From the IMG/VR virus record IMGVR_UViG_3300025000_000053, positions 185,854-249,853 of that record: a stretch of DNA of 64,000 bases. The stretch is one strand, 5' to 3'. Made by a program: the position numbers and the translations under genes. Origin of the DNA: a virus. The notes beneath the pieces are model-generated. The model did no database searches. It was given only the letters and a program-made list of their open reading frames with translations, and was not told the origin of the DNA. Positions 48,216 through 58,351 of the stretch are shown piece by piece; the stretch's first letter is position 1; each line of letters starts with the position of its first letter.

Positions 48216-49247
48216 TCACTTAAATTTAACCTCCTTTTTAATTAAATTAATCTCATTCTTTTTAACACCATAATCTTTTCCTAAAGTATTATAATATAGC
48301 TTTATCTTATTAACGAAAGGACTTAATTCTTCAAATAGATTTTTATAAAACCATGGTTTTTTATCTTTATCTGAAAATATATTAATATCCACATTTCCTA
48401 TTATACCAGATTGAATATAAAATTTTAATACATTAACAAATCCACATCCACATACTGCCGTATATATTTTATTATTTTTTTCTTTATCAAATATATTATA
48501 ATATAAGCCTAAAACATCAAATACACCTTCAGCTATATTAATAGTAATAGTTTTAGGTGTTAATAAATCAATAGTATTAGGAATTGAATAAAACTTCCTA
48601 GTATTATCTAAATTTTTATATATACTGTATTTAAAGTATCTTTTATACTTTCCACTTGTATCTCTAAATACAATATGTTCATTTTTAGCTGATAAAAATC
48701 CCACATATTTGTTATGTAATAAACTAGCTTGTTCTTTATTAGTTGTTATAGTTTTTATATTATTATGTCTAAGAAATTCTCCAAAATTAAATACCACTTT
48801 TAATTTAATAAATTCTTCTTCAGTAATATTAATACCTAGTCTATTTTCAATATATTCTTTCTTCTCTTTTACTAATTCTTTTAATACTGATATTGGAATT
48901 TTAAAATCAAAAATATTATTTTTTATACCTAATTTCTTATTAATTTTTCCTATAGTTTCTTTATTATAAGATAATAATTTACTATTGATTTGTAAATCAT
49001 TAATCCTAAATGTTCTTAATATAGACGGAGTCAATACTCCTGATATATCACATAAGAAACAATGAAATATAATTGGTGTATTTATTTTTAATTCAATTTT
49101 TATAAAGAAATGAGCACTTGTACTGTTTTTTACACTATCACCACAAAAAGGACAACGAATCACTATTTGTGATTCGTTGATATTTTTTGAAGAAGTAACA
49201 TTAAGTAATTTATTTTTTATCTTTAATTTAAAAGAATAGTTGTCCAT
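48216..49247 (-). CDS. dnaG: DnaG-type DNA primase
   Basis: 343 residues. An N-terminal zinc-binding domain with CPFCGDS (about 33) and HCFLCDISG (about 62); a primase core; then a Toprim-like region with INIAEGVFDVLGLYY (Glu near 239) and NIFSDKDKK (the acidic DxD near 287). DnaG enzymes make RNA primers on single-stranded template DNA. The protein is shorter than bacterial DnaG (about 600) and lacks a helicase-binding C-terminal domain, as is usual for phage primases. ATG after AAAGGA. It neighbours other replication genes. Confidence 0.75.
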   Translation of the reverse strand: MDNYSFKLKIKNKLLNVTSSKNINESQIVIRCPFCGDSVKNSTSAHFFIKIELKINTPIIFHCFLCDISGVLTPSILRTFRINDLQINSKLLSYNKETIGKINKKLGIKNNIFDFKIPISVLKELVKEKKEYIENRLGINITEEEFIKLKVVFNFGEFLRHNNIKTITTNKEQASLLHNKYVGFLSAKNEHIVFRDTSGKYKRYFKYSIYKNLDNTRKFYSIPNTIDLLTPKTITINIAEGVFDVLGLYYNIFDKEKNNKIYTAVCGCGFVNVLKFYIQSGIIGNVDINIFSDKDKKPWFYKNLFEELSPFVNKIKLYYNTLGKDYGVKKNEINLIKKEVKFK

Positions 49248-49261
49248 GTTAACATTCCTTT

Positions 49262-50773
49262 TTATAGTTGATTTAAGAAACTTAAAAATTCATCAGATAC
49301 AACATCTTGATTGACTTCAAGTTTTTCTCCAAGCTTATCTGGATGGTCATAATCAACGATTGTAAATGTTGAATTTAAAATTGTTGATAATAAATTCAAA
49401 ATTAAATTTGACTTTTTTACTTCACTAAGAGTTGAGTATTTATCTTGTATTAATGATTGATATATTGGAGTTTCTTCTAATTTATTTAAAAATTTTGTAT
49501 TTTGAATAGTACGAGTATTTAATCTTCCTTCAATATTACCACTTATAATCTGAGGAAGATATAAAGCACCCTGAATTTGTAATCTTCTTTTCAATAATAT
49601 AACAAGAGTTATATATTGCTTTCTTGTTAATAAATTTAAATCTCTATATCCACCAAAATATTTAGCATAAAAATAGTGTATTAACTGTACTTGAAATTTA
49701 TTTATCTTATGAAATTTCTTATAAAAGTTAATTTCATCTTTAGTAATTTCAACACCAATATTTTTCCTGATGTTTTTAATTGTACTTTTAATATTTACTT
49801 CAGATAATATTATCAATGACTCATCTATTTTATTAGAATTCATTTCAAATTTATCTAAACCGCTTAAACCATCTTCACCACTTTTATCTGCACTTAATTC
49901 TACTAAATTAACTTTATAATTCTTTTTAATAATAAAATATAATTGTTTCTCTAGTATAAAAGAATTGAAGTTAACAATATTTTTATTGAAAACATATTTA
50001 AACATAGTTTCAGTTATAATATTTTTTTTCAATAAACCGTTGAGATGTATTAGTGGATCAACACCGAATATTTCTTGTTGTTCCCACATTGGTTTATTTG
50101 TAGCTAAGTTTTTATTTATCTTAGCAGACACTGTCACCATTAATTTATTATAAATATTAATTCCATCACCATACAAATCAAATAAACCTTTATAAAAATT
50201 ATAGATATAATCAATATCTTTCTTAACATTATTCACATTAATATATTGAAATACTACTGGAATCATTATTTTAATAGACATTGATATCATCATCATTATT
50301 TTAGCATGTTCATTTGTTATCTCTAATGATTCACTATATTTCTTTTTATCATTACTTGTCAAATCTATATAGTAATTATCTTCAACCATTTTAATAATCT
50401 TTTCTTTCATGGTATCTGTAAATAAAATACCATATAGAAATTTAATAAAGGTTTTAGGTTTTTTAATAGGTTTACTCTTATTATCAATGAAATATTTAAG
50501 TTTAAAATATGACATTAATAACTCATTATTAATATCATAAAATTTAATAAAATAATTTAGATAATGAATTATTCCCTTTCCTTTGTCATTATCCTCAAGT
50601 TGATTAACATATGATTCTTTCTTAATAATGAAAACATTTAATGTGCTAGTACTATCCTTTTTAAAGATTTTATCAAATGGGATTATTATTATTTTCCCAT
50701 CAGATTTAATAATCTTATCTTTTTCTTCGGGCACCCACTCATCTACTCGTATTATTTCGGTAACAGAAATCAT
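49262..50773 (-). CDS. Hypothetical protein, 503 residues
   Basis: Start MISVTEIIRVDEWVPEEKDK at 50773, preceded by GGGGGGGG and GGGA; a GTG 13 codons upstream lies before that run. N-terminal 60 residues are beta-rich, then a long helical protein with a hydrophobic block (AKIMMMISMSIKIMIPVVFQYI). It lies between primase and chaperonin genes in the replication block, so a replication or assembly role is possible. No family recognised. Confidence 0.55.
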   Translation of the reverse strand: MISVTEIIRVDEWVPEEKDKIIKSDGKIIIIPFDKIFKKDSTSTLNVFIIKKESYVNQLEDNDKGKGIIHYLNYFIKFYDINNELLMSYFKLKYFIDNKSKPIKKPKTFIKFLYGILFTDTMKEKIIKMVEDNYYIDLTSNDKKKYSESLEITNEHAKIMMMISMSIKIMIPVVFQYINVNNVKKDIDYIYNFYKGLFDLYGDGINIYNKLMVTVSAKINKNLATNKPMWEQQEIFGVDPLIHLNGLLKKNIITETMFKYVFNKNIVNFNSFILEKQLYFIIKKNYKVNLVELSADKSGEDGLSGLDKFEMNSNKIDESLIILSEVNIKSTIKNIRKNIGVEITKDEINFYKKFHKINKFQVQLIHYFYAKYFGGYRDLNLLTRKQYITLVILLKRRLQIQGALYLPQIISGNIEGRLNTRTIQNTKFLNKLEETPIYQSLIQDKYSTLSEVKKSNLILNLLSTILNSTFTIVDYDHPDKLGEKLEVNQDVVSDEFLSFLNQL

Positions 50774-50859
50774 TACTAATATCCCACCCCCCCCTAATAA
50801 AAATACCTCCACTAAGGTCTACTATATCTTTTACTAAATTAAAAATCTTATCTATACTT

Positions 50860-50874
50860 TTATAATATATACTT
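50860..50874 (-). promoter_or_regulatory. AT-rich promoter-like motif
   Basis: The minus strand reads AAGTATATATTATAA, about 86 nt before the start at 50773. Confidence 0.4.
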
Positions 50875-50904
50875 CATTTTATTTATACTTTATCTGGGTG
50901 GGTA

Positions 50905-51666
50905 TTATATTTTTGGTTTCTTCATTTTAACTATAATTTTAGATTTAGGTTGTATCTTATTAATAACAGATTTTTTTACACCTGAAATCTTTTCAATTAT
51001 ATTATTATTTTTAGTTCGGTCCTTCTTTTCAACTATTTTCTTCTTACGTTTGATTTCATTATTAGCATTTTTTATATCTATTTTAATCTGATTAATATCT
51101 CTAATAGATTTAAATAAATCACCTTTATTTAATTTTTTAGAATGAGAATTAAGAAATGATTTTGATAAATACTTACTTCTATTCAGTAATATATGAAAAC
51201 CAATAAAATAAATTGATTTCTCAAAACTTATAATTTCTCCTGGATTTCTAACTATAGGATTTGCTTTAATAACATCAACAGTAAATTTCTTATTGAGAAA
51301 ATCTATTAATAAATCATACTGGTTAAAAGCATATGCATAAGTAAAAGTAAAATTAGGAGAATTTGAAAAGAATTTAACATAATAGTTTTCTAGAGTGACT
51401 TCTCTTTTTAAATCATCATCACCCATAGTAAATAATATTAATACATCATAAGTGTTATTTCTTTCAGTTTCACTTGGTAATAAAAAATGAAAAAGATAAT
51501 CGTCTTTATCCCTATAAATAATAGGTTCAGATATTTTTTTCTTTTTTATTAAACTATAATATCGTTTATTAAGATCGTCTCTAATAAGTTGTCTATTATG
51601 AATTGCAGTACTACCTTTACCCATAGGATTATCAATGTAATCTTTTAACGTTTGAAGTATAAACAA
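50905..51666 (-). CDS. Hypothetical protein with basic C-terminus, 253 residues
   Basis: TTG start at 51666 behind GGGGG. The N-terminal part LQTLKDYIDNPMGKGSTAI, then YLFHFLLPSETERNNTYDVL and YYVKFFSNSPNFTFTYAYAF, followed by PIVRNPGEIISFEKSIYF, gives a compact domain with well-spaced conserved-looking turns that I associate with uncharacterised phage proteins of the same style. The C-terminal 60 residues are Lys-rich. Function unknown. Confidence 0.55.
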   Translation of the reverse strand: MFILQTLKDYIDNPMGKGSTAIHNRQLIRDDLNKRYYSLIKKKKISEPIIYRDKDDYLFHFLLPSETERNNTYDVLILFTMGDDDLKREVTLENYYVKFFSNSPNFTFTYAYAFNQYDLLIDFLNKKFTVDVIKANPIVRNPGEIISFEKSIYFIGFHILLNRSKYLSKSFLNSHSKKLNKGDLFKSIRDINQIKIDIKNANNEIKRKKKIVEKKDRTKNNNIIEKISGVKKSVINKIQPKSKIIVKMKKPKI

Positions 51667-51707
51667 AAGATAATAACCCCCTGTTAGTAATTTTTAAAAT
51701 CTTATCT

Positions 51708-51736
51708 AGGAATGGTTGCTATTAGCAACCATTCCT
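51708..51736 (-). terminator. Hairpin terminator of the chaperonin gene
   Basis: AGGAATGGTTGCT-ATT-AGCAACCATTCCT, just beyond the minus stop at 51753. Confidence 0.8.
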
Positions 51737-51752
51737 TTAGTAATTATAAAAA

Positions 51753-53432
51753 TTATTGTTCTCTATTACTGGTCATAATAGATATATATTGATTACTTGA
51801 TAATAACAAAGATACTATAGATGTTACTGCTTTTAAAATTTCAATATCTGTTTGACATGAATTAATAATATCTTTAGAAAAACAATCATCAATTAAATTC
51901 CAACATTCTTTTTTTTCAATACACTCATTAATTAAGTCGTTAACAACAAAATCAGTTGACTCACCTTTAAACTTATTATATATTACTTTTGAGAATACTT
52001 CAACAAAGGTTTGTCTTAATAATTCAAAGAATTTCTTCTCATTATCAGTAAATTTAATACCTTCATTTAATAATTCATCTATTACAATTGGAATAATTAA
52101 ATTACCACCAATATTATATCCGTATTTAAATGCAGACTCACATGCTTTAACCGCATCTTCAACTAAATCATAATTAGTAGTTTTCATTAGAGATGAGTTA
52201 CCACCAACATTAATTATACCCATTTTACATTTCAATTTTGATACCCTCTGTTTTAAATCATAAATCTGACTATTAACAATATTTAAATTTTGATTCACTT
52301 CTTCAATTTCCTTAAGTTTAGTAATAGCATCATTTAAATATACATCGTAAGTACTTTGTTTCATAGAATTGAAACCTTTAATAATACTCGTTTTAGGACC
52401 AATTGAAATTTTATCTACCTGACCAATATAATGACTAATATAACCATCATTTTCTTTCTCTAAATCATATAAAGTATTTTCACTAATAAGCATACCACCA
52501 GTTAACATACAGAAATCATTATAAAACAGTTGTTGTAAATTATTAAATAGTGCAATTCGTGTATAAACAGTTGAACAAAAACCTGATTTTCTAAATTCTA
52601 TATTTGCTGTTTGTTTTATATGATTTAATAATAAATTGTCATAATGTGGAGCTATTACAACAACTCGTCTATTAGTTGAAATGCCTAATTCAATTATTTT
52701 AGATATAATTTTATCAAAATGAATTTTTTCAATTTTATGATCAAACATAATAATTAACGGATTATCAATTTCACAAATACCAATATCATTTTCTGCAAAT
52801 ATACTATCAAGATAAGTAATATTAGCTCTATAACCTTCAATTATTTCACATGAAGTGATACTTGTCTTAGATGGAGAGAATTCAATATTTGGATTTTCTG
52901 TTTCTTTATATATTTTACGGATTATATCAGATAGGATATGATCTCCATTAGTTGCAATCATTGCCAATTGATATATCTCTTGATAGTCATTGTCTTTAGT
53001 GATTTTTGTAGAAGATTGTAATATTCTATCTGTAATCATTTTAACACAAATAGATAGAATATCAGAAAAATTTCTAGATCTTATCTTTTTCAATTCTTTA
53101 TCAGAATCTAATAATATTAATAATGAATTAGCAGCAACTAAAGAAGAAGAACTACCGTCACCAACCTTAATAACAACTTGTGCGGCTATATTGATTAATA
53201 ACTGTTTAATATTATTATCAATACTATTATTGGAATTAATATTCTTTAATATTTGCCAGCCATCTTTAGTAATGTGCATTTGTCCAAATTGCTCAATTAT
53301 TGTGTTGGACCCATAAGGACCTAAACTTTTTTGTATAGCAGATGAAACTTTATTAAAAATCATATGAATACGTTGTTTAAATTCCTCTTCACTAATAATA
53401 TTCCAATCATTTTTTTCTTCAAAACTAAGCAT
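51753..53432 (-). CDS. groEL: Phage chaperonin, GroEL-like
   Basis: 559 residues. ATP site signatures line up with GroEL: SLGPYGSNTIIEQFG (36-50, GroEL LGPKGRNVVLE), ITKDGWQIL (54-62) and KVGDGSSSSLVAANSLL (89-105, GroEL GDGTTTATVLA). The apical region is divergent. The C-terminal equatorial part shows NVGGNSSLMKTTNYDLVEDA and SAFKYGYNIGGN, in the place of the GroEL [21 protein letters not shown] block. Threonines after GDG are replaced by serines. A few jumbo phages encode such chaperonins, thought to fold virion or replication proteins without a host co-chaperonin. No groES-like gene is in the window. ATG behind AGGGGGTAGG. Confidence 0.8.
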   Translation of the reverse strand: MLSFEEKNDWNIISEEEFKQRIHMIFNKVSSAIQKSLGPYGSNTIIEQFGQMHITKDGWQILKNINSNNSIDNNIKQLLINIAAQVVIKVGDGSSSSLVAANSLLILLDSDKELKKIRSRNFSDILSICVKMITDRILQSSTKITKDNDYQEIYQLAMIATNGDHILSDIIRKIYKETENPNIEFSPSKTSITSCEIIEGYRANITYLDSIFAENDIGICEIDNPLIIMFDHKIEKIHFDKIISKIIELGISTNRRVVVIAPHYDNLLLNHIKQTANIEFRKSGFCSTVYTRIALFNNLQQLFYNDFCMLTGGMLISENTLYDLEKENDGYISHYIGQVDKISIGPKTSIIKGFNSMKQSTYDVYLNDAITKLKEIEEVNQNLNIVNSQIYDLKQRVSKLKCKMGIINVGGNSSLMKTTNYDLVEDAVKACESAFKYGYNIGGNLIIPIVIDELLNEGIKFTDNEKKFFELLRQTFVEVFSKVIYNKFKGESTDFVVNDLINECIEKKECWNLIDDCFSKDIINSCQTDIEILKAVTSIVSLLLSSNQYISIMTSNREQ

Positions 53433-53498
53433 AATTTCCTACCCCCATTTATTTTTAGTCTTTAGAACTATGTTTAACACATAATTATTTTTTAATAT

Positions 53499-54185
53499 TT
53501 ACTTAAAATTATAAGGTGAGAATGTTGCAAATTTAAATATTTTTTCTATTAATAAATCTTCTACATTAAACCTTGGTACTAATAAATCTTTTTCATCTAA
53601 AGTAAAATTATACCCATAATTAGCTACAATTATATTAGTATATTCAGATTTATTTAATTCAATAATAATACCAACATCTAAAATATTTCTAAGAATATAA
53701 GTAGTAATACCTGATAAACTTTTAATAACATTAAATAAATTACCAGTAATATATTTAATTTTATCCATATCTTTAAATTCATTCTGTATATCCATATGAA
53801 CTCTTTTATCATATTTTTCAGTATGAATATAAATTTTTTCAGTGAACCTTTGTTTTAACATTACATGTATACTAGAACTTATTATAAGTGGTTCTGACAT
53901 AACAAACATATCATCGAATTTATAAAAAATATCATTTAATGTTTTATTATAATCAAATTCTTTTTTAGATAGATGCTCAATTACATTTATTGTCCTACGT
54001 TCAATACAAAACTTAAGTAAATCCTTCATATTAAATTTATCTATTAATGAAAAATTAATAAAGTCTTCATAAATTTTTCTATATGTAGTTCTCATTTGAT
54101 GTATAATAAAAGGATAAGGGTTTTTAATAATTTCATCATAACATATGAAAATTATTTCAGGTCTTTTAACAAACTCAGTACTCAT
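53499..54185 (-). CDS. Hypothetical protein, 228 residues
   Basis: ATG after AAAGGATGA. Helical and beta segments alternate: FVKRPEIIFICYDEIIKNPY, FCIERRTINVIEHLSKKEFD, MSEPLIISSSIHVMLKQRFT, VGIIIELNKSEYTNIIV. No family recognised. It lies between chaperonin and probable SSB genes. Confidence 0.55.
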   Translation of the reverse strand: MSTEFVKRPEIIFICYDEIIKNPYPFIIHQMRTTYRKIYEDFINFSLIDKFNMKDLLKFCIERRTINVIEHLSKKEFDYNKTLNDIFYKFDDMFVMSEPLIISSSIHVMLKQRFTEKIYIHTEKYDKRVHMDIQNEFKDMDKIKYITGNLFNVIKSLSGITTYILRNILDVGIIIELNKSEYTNIIVANYGYNFTLDEKDLLVPRFNVEDLLIEKIFKFATFSPYNFK

Positions 54186-54216
54186 TTATAATCATCCTTT
54201 ATTTTAAAGTATAAAA

Positions 54217-54251
54217 AAAGAATATAATGAAAAAATCATTATATTCTTTTA
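54217..54251 (-). terminator. Hairpin terminator of the SSB-like gene
   Basis: AAAAGAATATAATGA/TCATTATATTCTTTT with an A-rich loop, beside the minus stop at 54257. Confidence 0.8.
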
Positions 54252-54256
54252 ATAAT

Positions 54257-55042
54257 TTACATAAATTGCTCAATGTCATTAATACCTTCTATATTACTGA
54301 TATCTGGTGGTATTTGAGTATTTGAAGATGAATTAGTATTACTATTAGAGAAAATGTTATTTTGTTTTCCATAGCTACGACCTTCAATACCATGTTTCTT
54401 TGCAATACCTTCCAGATACTTCATAGAAGCTTCTCTATATCCTCTATCAGCATATCTAATAGAATGTGCAACCCCATTCGATATAGTATCCCGACTACTT
54501 TTTAGTAATTTCATAAAAGTAAGTAATTCGGAATGAAGACCAGATGTGATTTCAAATGTTCCTTCTTCTTCATTATAATCATCTACTCGATATGATCTGT
54601 TAAATTCATAACATATACTCATTTCGGGCTTTTTCGTTTCCTCATTCAAATTTTTATATATAGCAACATAAGGTCTGTTACTACCAATAGTTTTATTTCC
54701 CGTTGCAATAACAAATAGAGAACTTGCACCAACAGGAACTCCAATAGATTTAATTTTATTTTCTTTAAGAGCAGGAATAAGTATTTCGACAAAATCATTT
54801 AAAAGAATTGTTACTTTTTCCACCGTAAGTGCTGTTGAAACAGTTGTTTCATAATCAAATACTTTCGACTCAGTTTGTTTATTTTTCTCTAAAGCTGGAT
54901 TCATTTTAATAGAAATTAATTCATTCCAAAATCCAAATGATAAAGCAGATGGGTCGAATCCATCCTTATTTCTAAATTGAATACTTTTAGTATTTACATT
55001 AACAACATTTTTTGAATTATTTTGAGAATTATTATTAAACAT
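54257..55042 (-). CDS. Probable single-stranded DNA-binding protein
   Basis: 261 residues. After a polar N-terminus, a compact domain: LSFGFWNELISIKMNPALEK, VEKVTILLNDFVEILIPALK, IKSIGVPVGASSLFVIATGN, YVAIYKNLNEETKKPEMSIC and a helical stretch to about residue 210. A Ser/Asn linker and an acidic end (INDIEQFM) follow, the form SSB tails take for partner binding. The gene is less AT-rich than most, suggesting abundance, and sits beside the DNA polymerase and primase. The fold is not diagnostic from motifs, so this is a probable, not firm, call. Confidence 0.5.
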   Translation of the reverse strand: MFNNNSQNNSKNVVNVNTKSIQFRNKDGFDPSALSFGFWNELISIKMNPALEKNKQTESKVFDYETTVSTALTVEKVTILLNDFVEILIPALKENKIKSIGVPVGASSLFVIATGNKTIGSNRPYVAIYKNLNEETKKPEMSICYEFNRSYRVDDYNEEEGTFEITSGLHSELLTFMKLLKSSRDTISNGVAHSIRYADRGYREASMKYLEGIAKKHGIEGRSYGKQNNIFSNSNTNSSSNTQIPPDISNIEGINDIEQFM

Positions 55043-55089
55043 GTTCTAACCTCCAATATTTTTTACTTATAATAAAGTTCACTATGTTT

Positions 55090-55596
55090 TTAATTATTAA
55101 TAATTTCATATACTTTAGAGTATGATTTTTTTTCTTCTGTCAATACAACTTTATTAAATAAAAAATCTTTTTTCATAGTTATACTGCTTAGAATAAAGTG
55201 CTTAAACCATTTACTGTCTTTCGGATGTTCTAATAAGTTTCTAATAATTGAATATATTGAATATTTGTGACCATTTCTATTAGTCCTTTCAAAAGTAAAA
55301 ATACTTTTATCAGAAAAATCTGGATTTTTACCAAAAACTCGATGTATTTCTTTTAGAAATCTTTTTGACCTCTTTTTTAATAATAAAAATTCCCTACGTG
55401 AACAGTTAGAACCTAATATGCTTTTCTTTCGATTACCTTGTAAAACAATAGTTTTAGCTACCTTATAGATAAAATGACAAGTTTTTTCATTGAGTATATT
55501 AAAAAATCCTACTAAACCTTTTGAGAATTTTGTTAAAACCTCTTTAAGATTATTAGTAGCTTTAACTAATATTTCACTATCAATATTTAAATTCAT
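55090..55596 (-). CDS. Duplicated protein, downstream copy, 168 residues
   Basis: ATG after AAGGAGGA. It opens MNLNIDSEILVKATNNLKEV, nearly identical to the protein of the next gene (55618), then diverges but keeps the KKRSKRFLKEIHRVFGKNPD block. Basic, Cys-containing and helical. No function recognised. Placed directly after the DNA polymerase gene. Confidence 0.6.
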   Translation of the reverse strand: MNLNIDSEILVKATNNLKEVLTKFSKGLVGFFNILNEKTCHFIYKVAKTIVLQGNRKKSILGSNCSRREFLLLKKRSKRFLKEIHRVFGKNPDFSDKSIFTFERTNRNGHKYSIYSIIRNLLEHPKDSKWFKHFILSSITMKKDFLFNKVVLTEEKKSYSKVYEIINN

Positions 55597-55617
55597 TAAT
55601 TTTTCCTCCTTATATTT

Positions 55618-56055
55618 TTAATTAGTTTTAGGATGATCAAATTCACCATACCAGATGTTATTAAATTTTTCTATATTATTTTTTAATCTATTTATACCAT
55701 AACACCTATTATTCCTATTTAACCATGTAAGATTCCCGTCTAAAAAAGATGGATGTTTCCCATATACCTTATGGATAAATTTTAAAAATCTCTTAGCTCG
55801 TTTTTTCATTAATAAAAATTTTTTACGAGAATGAAATTTTCCACAAAATCCAAATTTGCGATTATGTTTTATTATTTTAATAGCCATATTATAGTAAAAT
55901 CTTAAAGTTAAATCAGATTTTCTAATAAAAAAAGCATTATGAAAATTCATTAATTTTTCAGTAAAATCACAAAATGAATATTTTAGTTTTAATAAAACCT
56001 CTTTAAGATTATTAATAGCTTTAACTAATATTTCACTATCAATATTTAAATTCAT
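55618..56055 (-). CDS. Duplicated protein, upstream copy, 145 residues
   Basis: ATG after AGGGGGTG. Opens MNLNIDSEILVKAINNLKEV and contains HSRKKFLLMKKRAKRFLKFI with HKVYGKHPSFLDG, matching the downstream copy. Twenty-one nt separate the two genes. The DNA encoding the first 20 residues and the leader is almost the same in both. Function unknown. Confidence 0.6.
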   Translation of the reverse strand: MNLNIDSEILVKAINNLKEVLLKLKYSFCDFTEKLMNFHNAFFIRKSDLTLRFYYNMAIKIIKHNRKFGFCGKFHSRKKFLLMKKRAKRFLKFIHKVYGKHPSFLDGNLTWLNRNNRCYGINRLKNNIEKFNNIWYGEFDHPKTN

Positions 56056-56069
56056 TAATTTTCACCCCC

Positions 56070-58351
56070 TTATATTTTTAGAATATTACTATAGTAATCA
56101 TCTTCAGTTGTCTTAATAATTCCAATACCCAAACTATCTAATACACCATGGAACGTAGATAAATTATTATTTATAATTGTACTATAATCAATAAAAGGAA
56201 TTATCCAATTTGGTATCTTAGGTATATTTCTAGGCAAAGCTATAACTTTAACTCCTTTCTCTCTTATTTTCTTATCACTATTATTATATATATTTTCAAT
56301 TATCCTTTCATATATTTCAGGCTCAGATTGTTTTATTTTTTCAATAGAGTTTTCATCCATATTAACCTTAATAATATCAATGTGTTCAGGTAGTTCTATT
56401 GAATTATCAGGATAAGCATAATTCCATGCTAAAACAGCACGGACACCCATTTCTCTTAATGGATCTTTATATGCTTCTAATTCTTTTACTGATTTAGGAA
56501 TTAGAAAATCTTTTTGACCTGATTCTAGAGATATTCTAATTATATTTTCTAATTTTTCTAATTCTTTTAAAACATTAGATATATTAATTTCTTCAGTTGA
56601 TAATAAATGTTCTTTAATAAGATTTTTAAAGAATTTTTCTGTTGCTTCTCTTGTTGATGACTTAACAAAATCTAACGTAGTGTTCACATAGGTCGTTAAT
56701 CTATGCAGTTCTCTTATGAACTTCCCTAAGTTTCCCTAGGATACCAGACTATATCTTCATCCTTATTATATAACTAATAAGGAGCCTCCCATTTCGATTT
56801 AAGGGATTTTCACCCACTCACTTGAGCCCTACTCCTATTGATCATTTCAGATCCAAAGGGATAGTCGTTGAACCTTTCTCTTATATTAGAGACTTGGCTG
56901 CTGATTACCCAATATTTTAGTTTATTACCTTTATCTTAAGGTACTAAAATCTATAAGGATTTTCCAGCAGTTAAAGAGGTTTTCTTTATATATTACTATA
57001 TAAAGGAGCAATATTTATTACCCTTAATATCAACTTTTTCAGGATATATTTCATCTCCTTCTCTTAATCTAACACTACTTATATATCTTTTCTTTTTCTG
57101 TGTTAAAATAAGTCTAGTGAATAAAAATTCATTTTTCATATTTATTTTATGTCTATATCTTTTAGGTATATTTACATCTTTAGTATATTTCTTCAATGTA
57201 TTAGTAACCATATTAGTTATTATATAAGCCAATAAGTTGATAGAAATAAATTTTAATTCAGTTTTATCCTTATTTATTAATTTATCATTAACATCGATAA
57301 TATTATATTTAATAAATTTAACCCATTTATCAATAGTCATAATAGTTGAATCTGTATCTGAACCAACTACAGTTTTTCTTTCATCATATTTTAATCTACG
57401 AATCCTATTATATGGAGAAAAATTAAAGAAAACAAATTCTTTATATAGTTTCCATAATAGTTCTAAATCATCTTTTACGTTATTAGGTATCTTATTAGGA
57501 TTTTTAAATGTATCAATATTTTCTATAATATATGATAATAAGTTTCTTATTTTTCTTAATTTTGAAAATTCAAAAATGTTATTCTTATAGTAAATTCTAT
57601 TAATATCTTTTTGACTTAAAGATAATAAATAATTTAAAATAAAAGAATTATACTCTTTTTTATAATTAAAAAATCTTTTCTTTAAATATTTCATTAATTG
57701 TTTTGAACTAATATTTTCTAAAAAATTATCATTTAAATTTCTTTTTTCCTTAATTACATTAGTTAAAAAAAACACACATTCTTCAAGATTATTAAATGGA
57801 GCATTATTTTCTAAAAAAGTTTCAAAAGCCATTTCAGCTGTAGCTATTAATGATTGGCCGGAGTTTGTAATAGAACTGGCGGTGTATAAATTATAAAAAT
57901 TAGATGTTGGGGCTCCGTTGGACCCGAAGAACGAGTTTGCGTTGGTTTTCTCAGAACCTTGTAACCTATCAAATGTCCCATATTCATAATCATCTTTTGA
58001 ATATTTTTTTAATTGATTTTTATACTCTTTTCTTAACGACATAAAGTTTTCTAGCATAACAGCGGCTGGATTCAATGATTCATCTTGATTTTTAAAAAAT
58101 ACTCCGAATCCAGCAACTATAGGTTTAGTTTTTTTAACCCAATCATATACTGATATTAAATCTACATTAATAGATTTATGAATATAGTTATTATGAATTA
58201 TAGCTTTAGGGTTAATTAAGTTTTTATCTATAATATCATCTAAAACTTTTGATATATCTTTATTTGTTAGTTCAGGATACATTCTTTTAAATATCTCTAT
58301 ATTACTTTCTTTCCAATCTTTTATAAATAAACTTTTAATTTTTTTAGATAT
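56070..58351 (-). CDS. Family B-type DNA polymerase, interrupted by one group I intron
   Basis: Two exons, 58351-57020 and 56675-56070, give 645 residues. Motifs from the MYPEL methionine: a polymerase region NPAAVMLENFMSLRKEYKNQ, DRLQGSEKTNANSFFGSNGA (motif B, KxxxNSxYG type), AEMAFE, GSDTDSTIMTID (motif C, the catalytic acidic pair, near residue 313) and, across the splice, KVDIKG-LDFVKSST. ATG 58282 has no ribosome site, whereas AGGAGG stands 8-9 nt before an in-frame ATA at 58351 which adds 23 residues (ISKKIKSLFIKDWKESNIEI...). No exonuclease domain is visible; it may be encoded elsewhere. Starting from ATA is my inference; the ATG would give 622 residues. Confidence 0.7.
56676..57019 (-). 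other. Group I intron 4 (in DNA polymerase gene)
   Basis: 344 nt. The upstream exon ends in GGT (U), the intron ends in G (AACACTACG), and joining gives KG-LDFVK. Minus-strand core: GGGTAATCAGCAGCCAAG, GGTTCAACGACTATCCC, GATATAGTCTGG and the P9-like GTATCCTAGGGAAAC...GAACTGCATAG end. No open reading frame. Confidence 0.85.
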
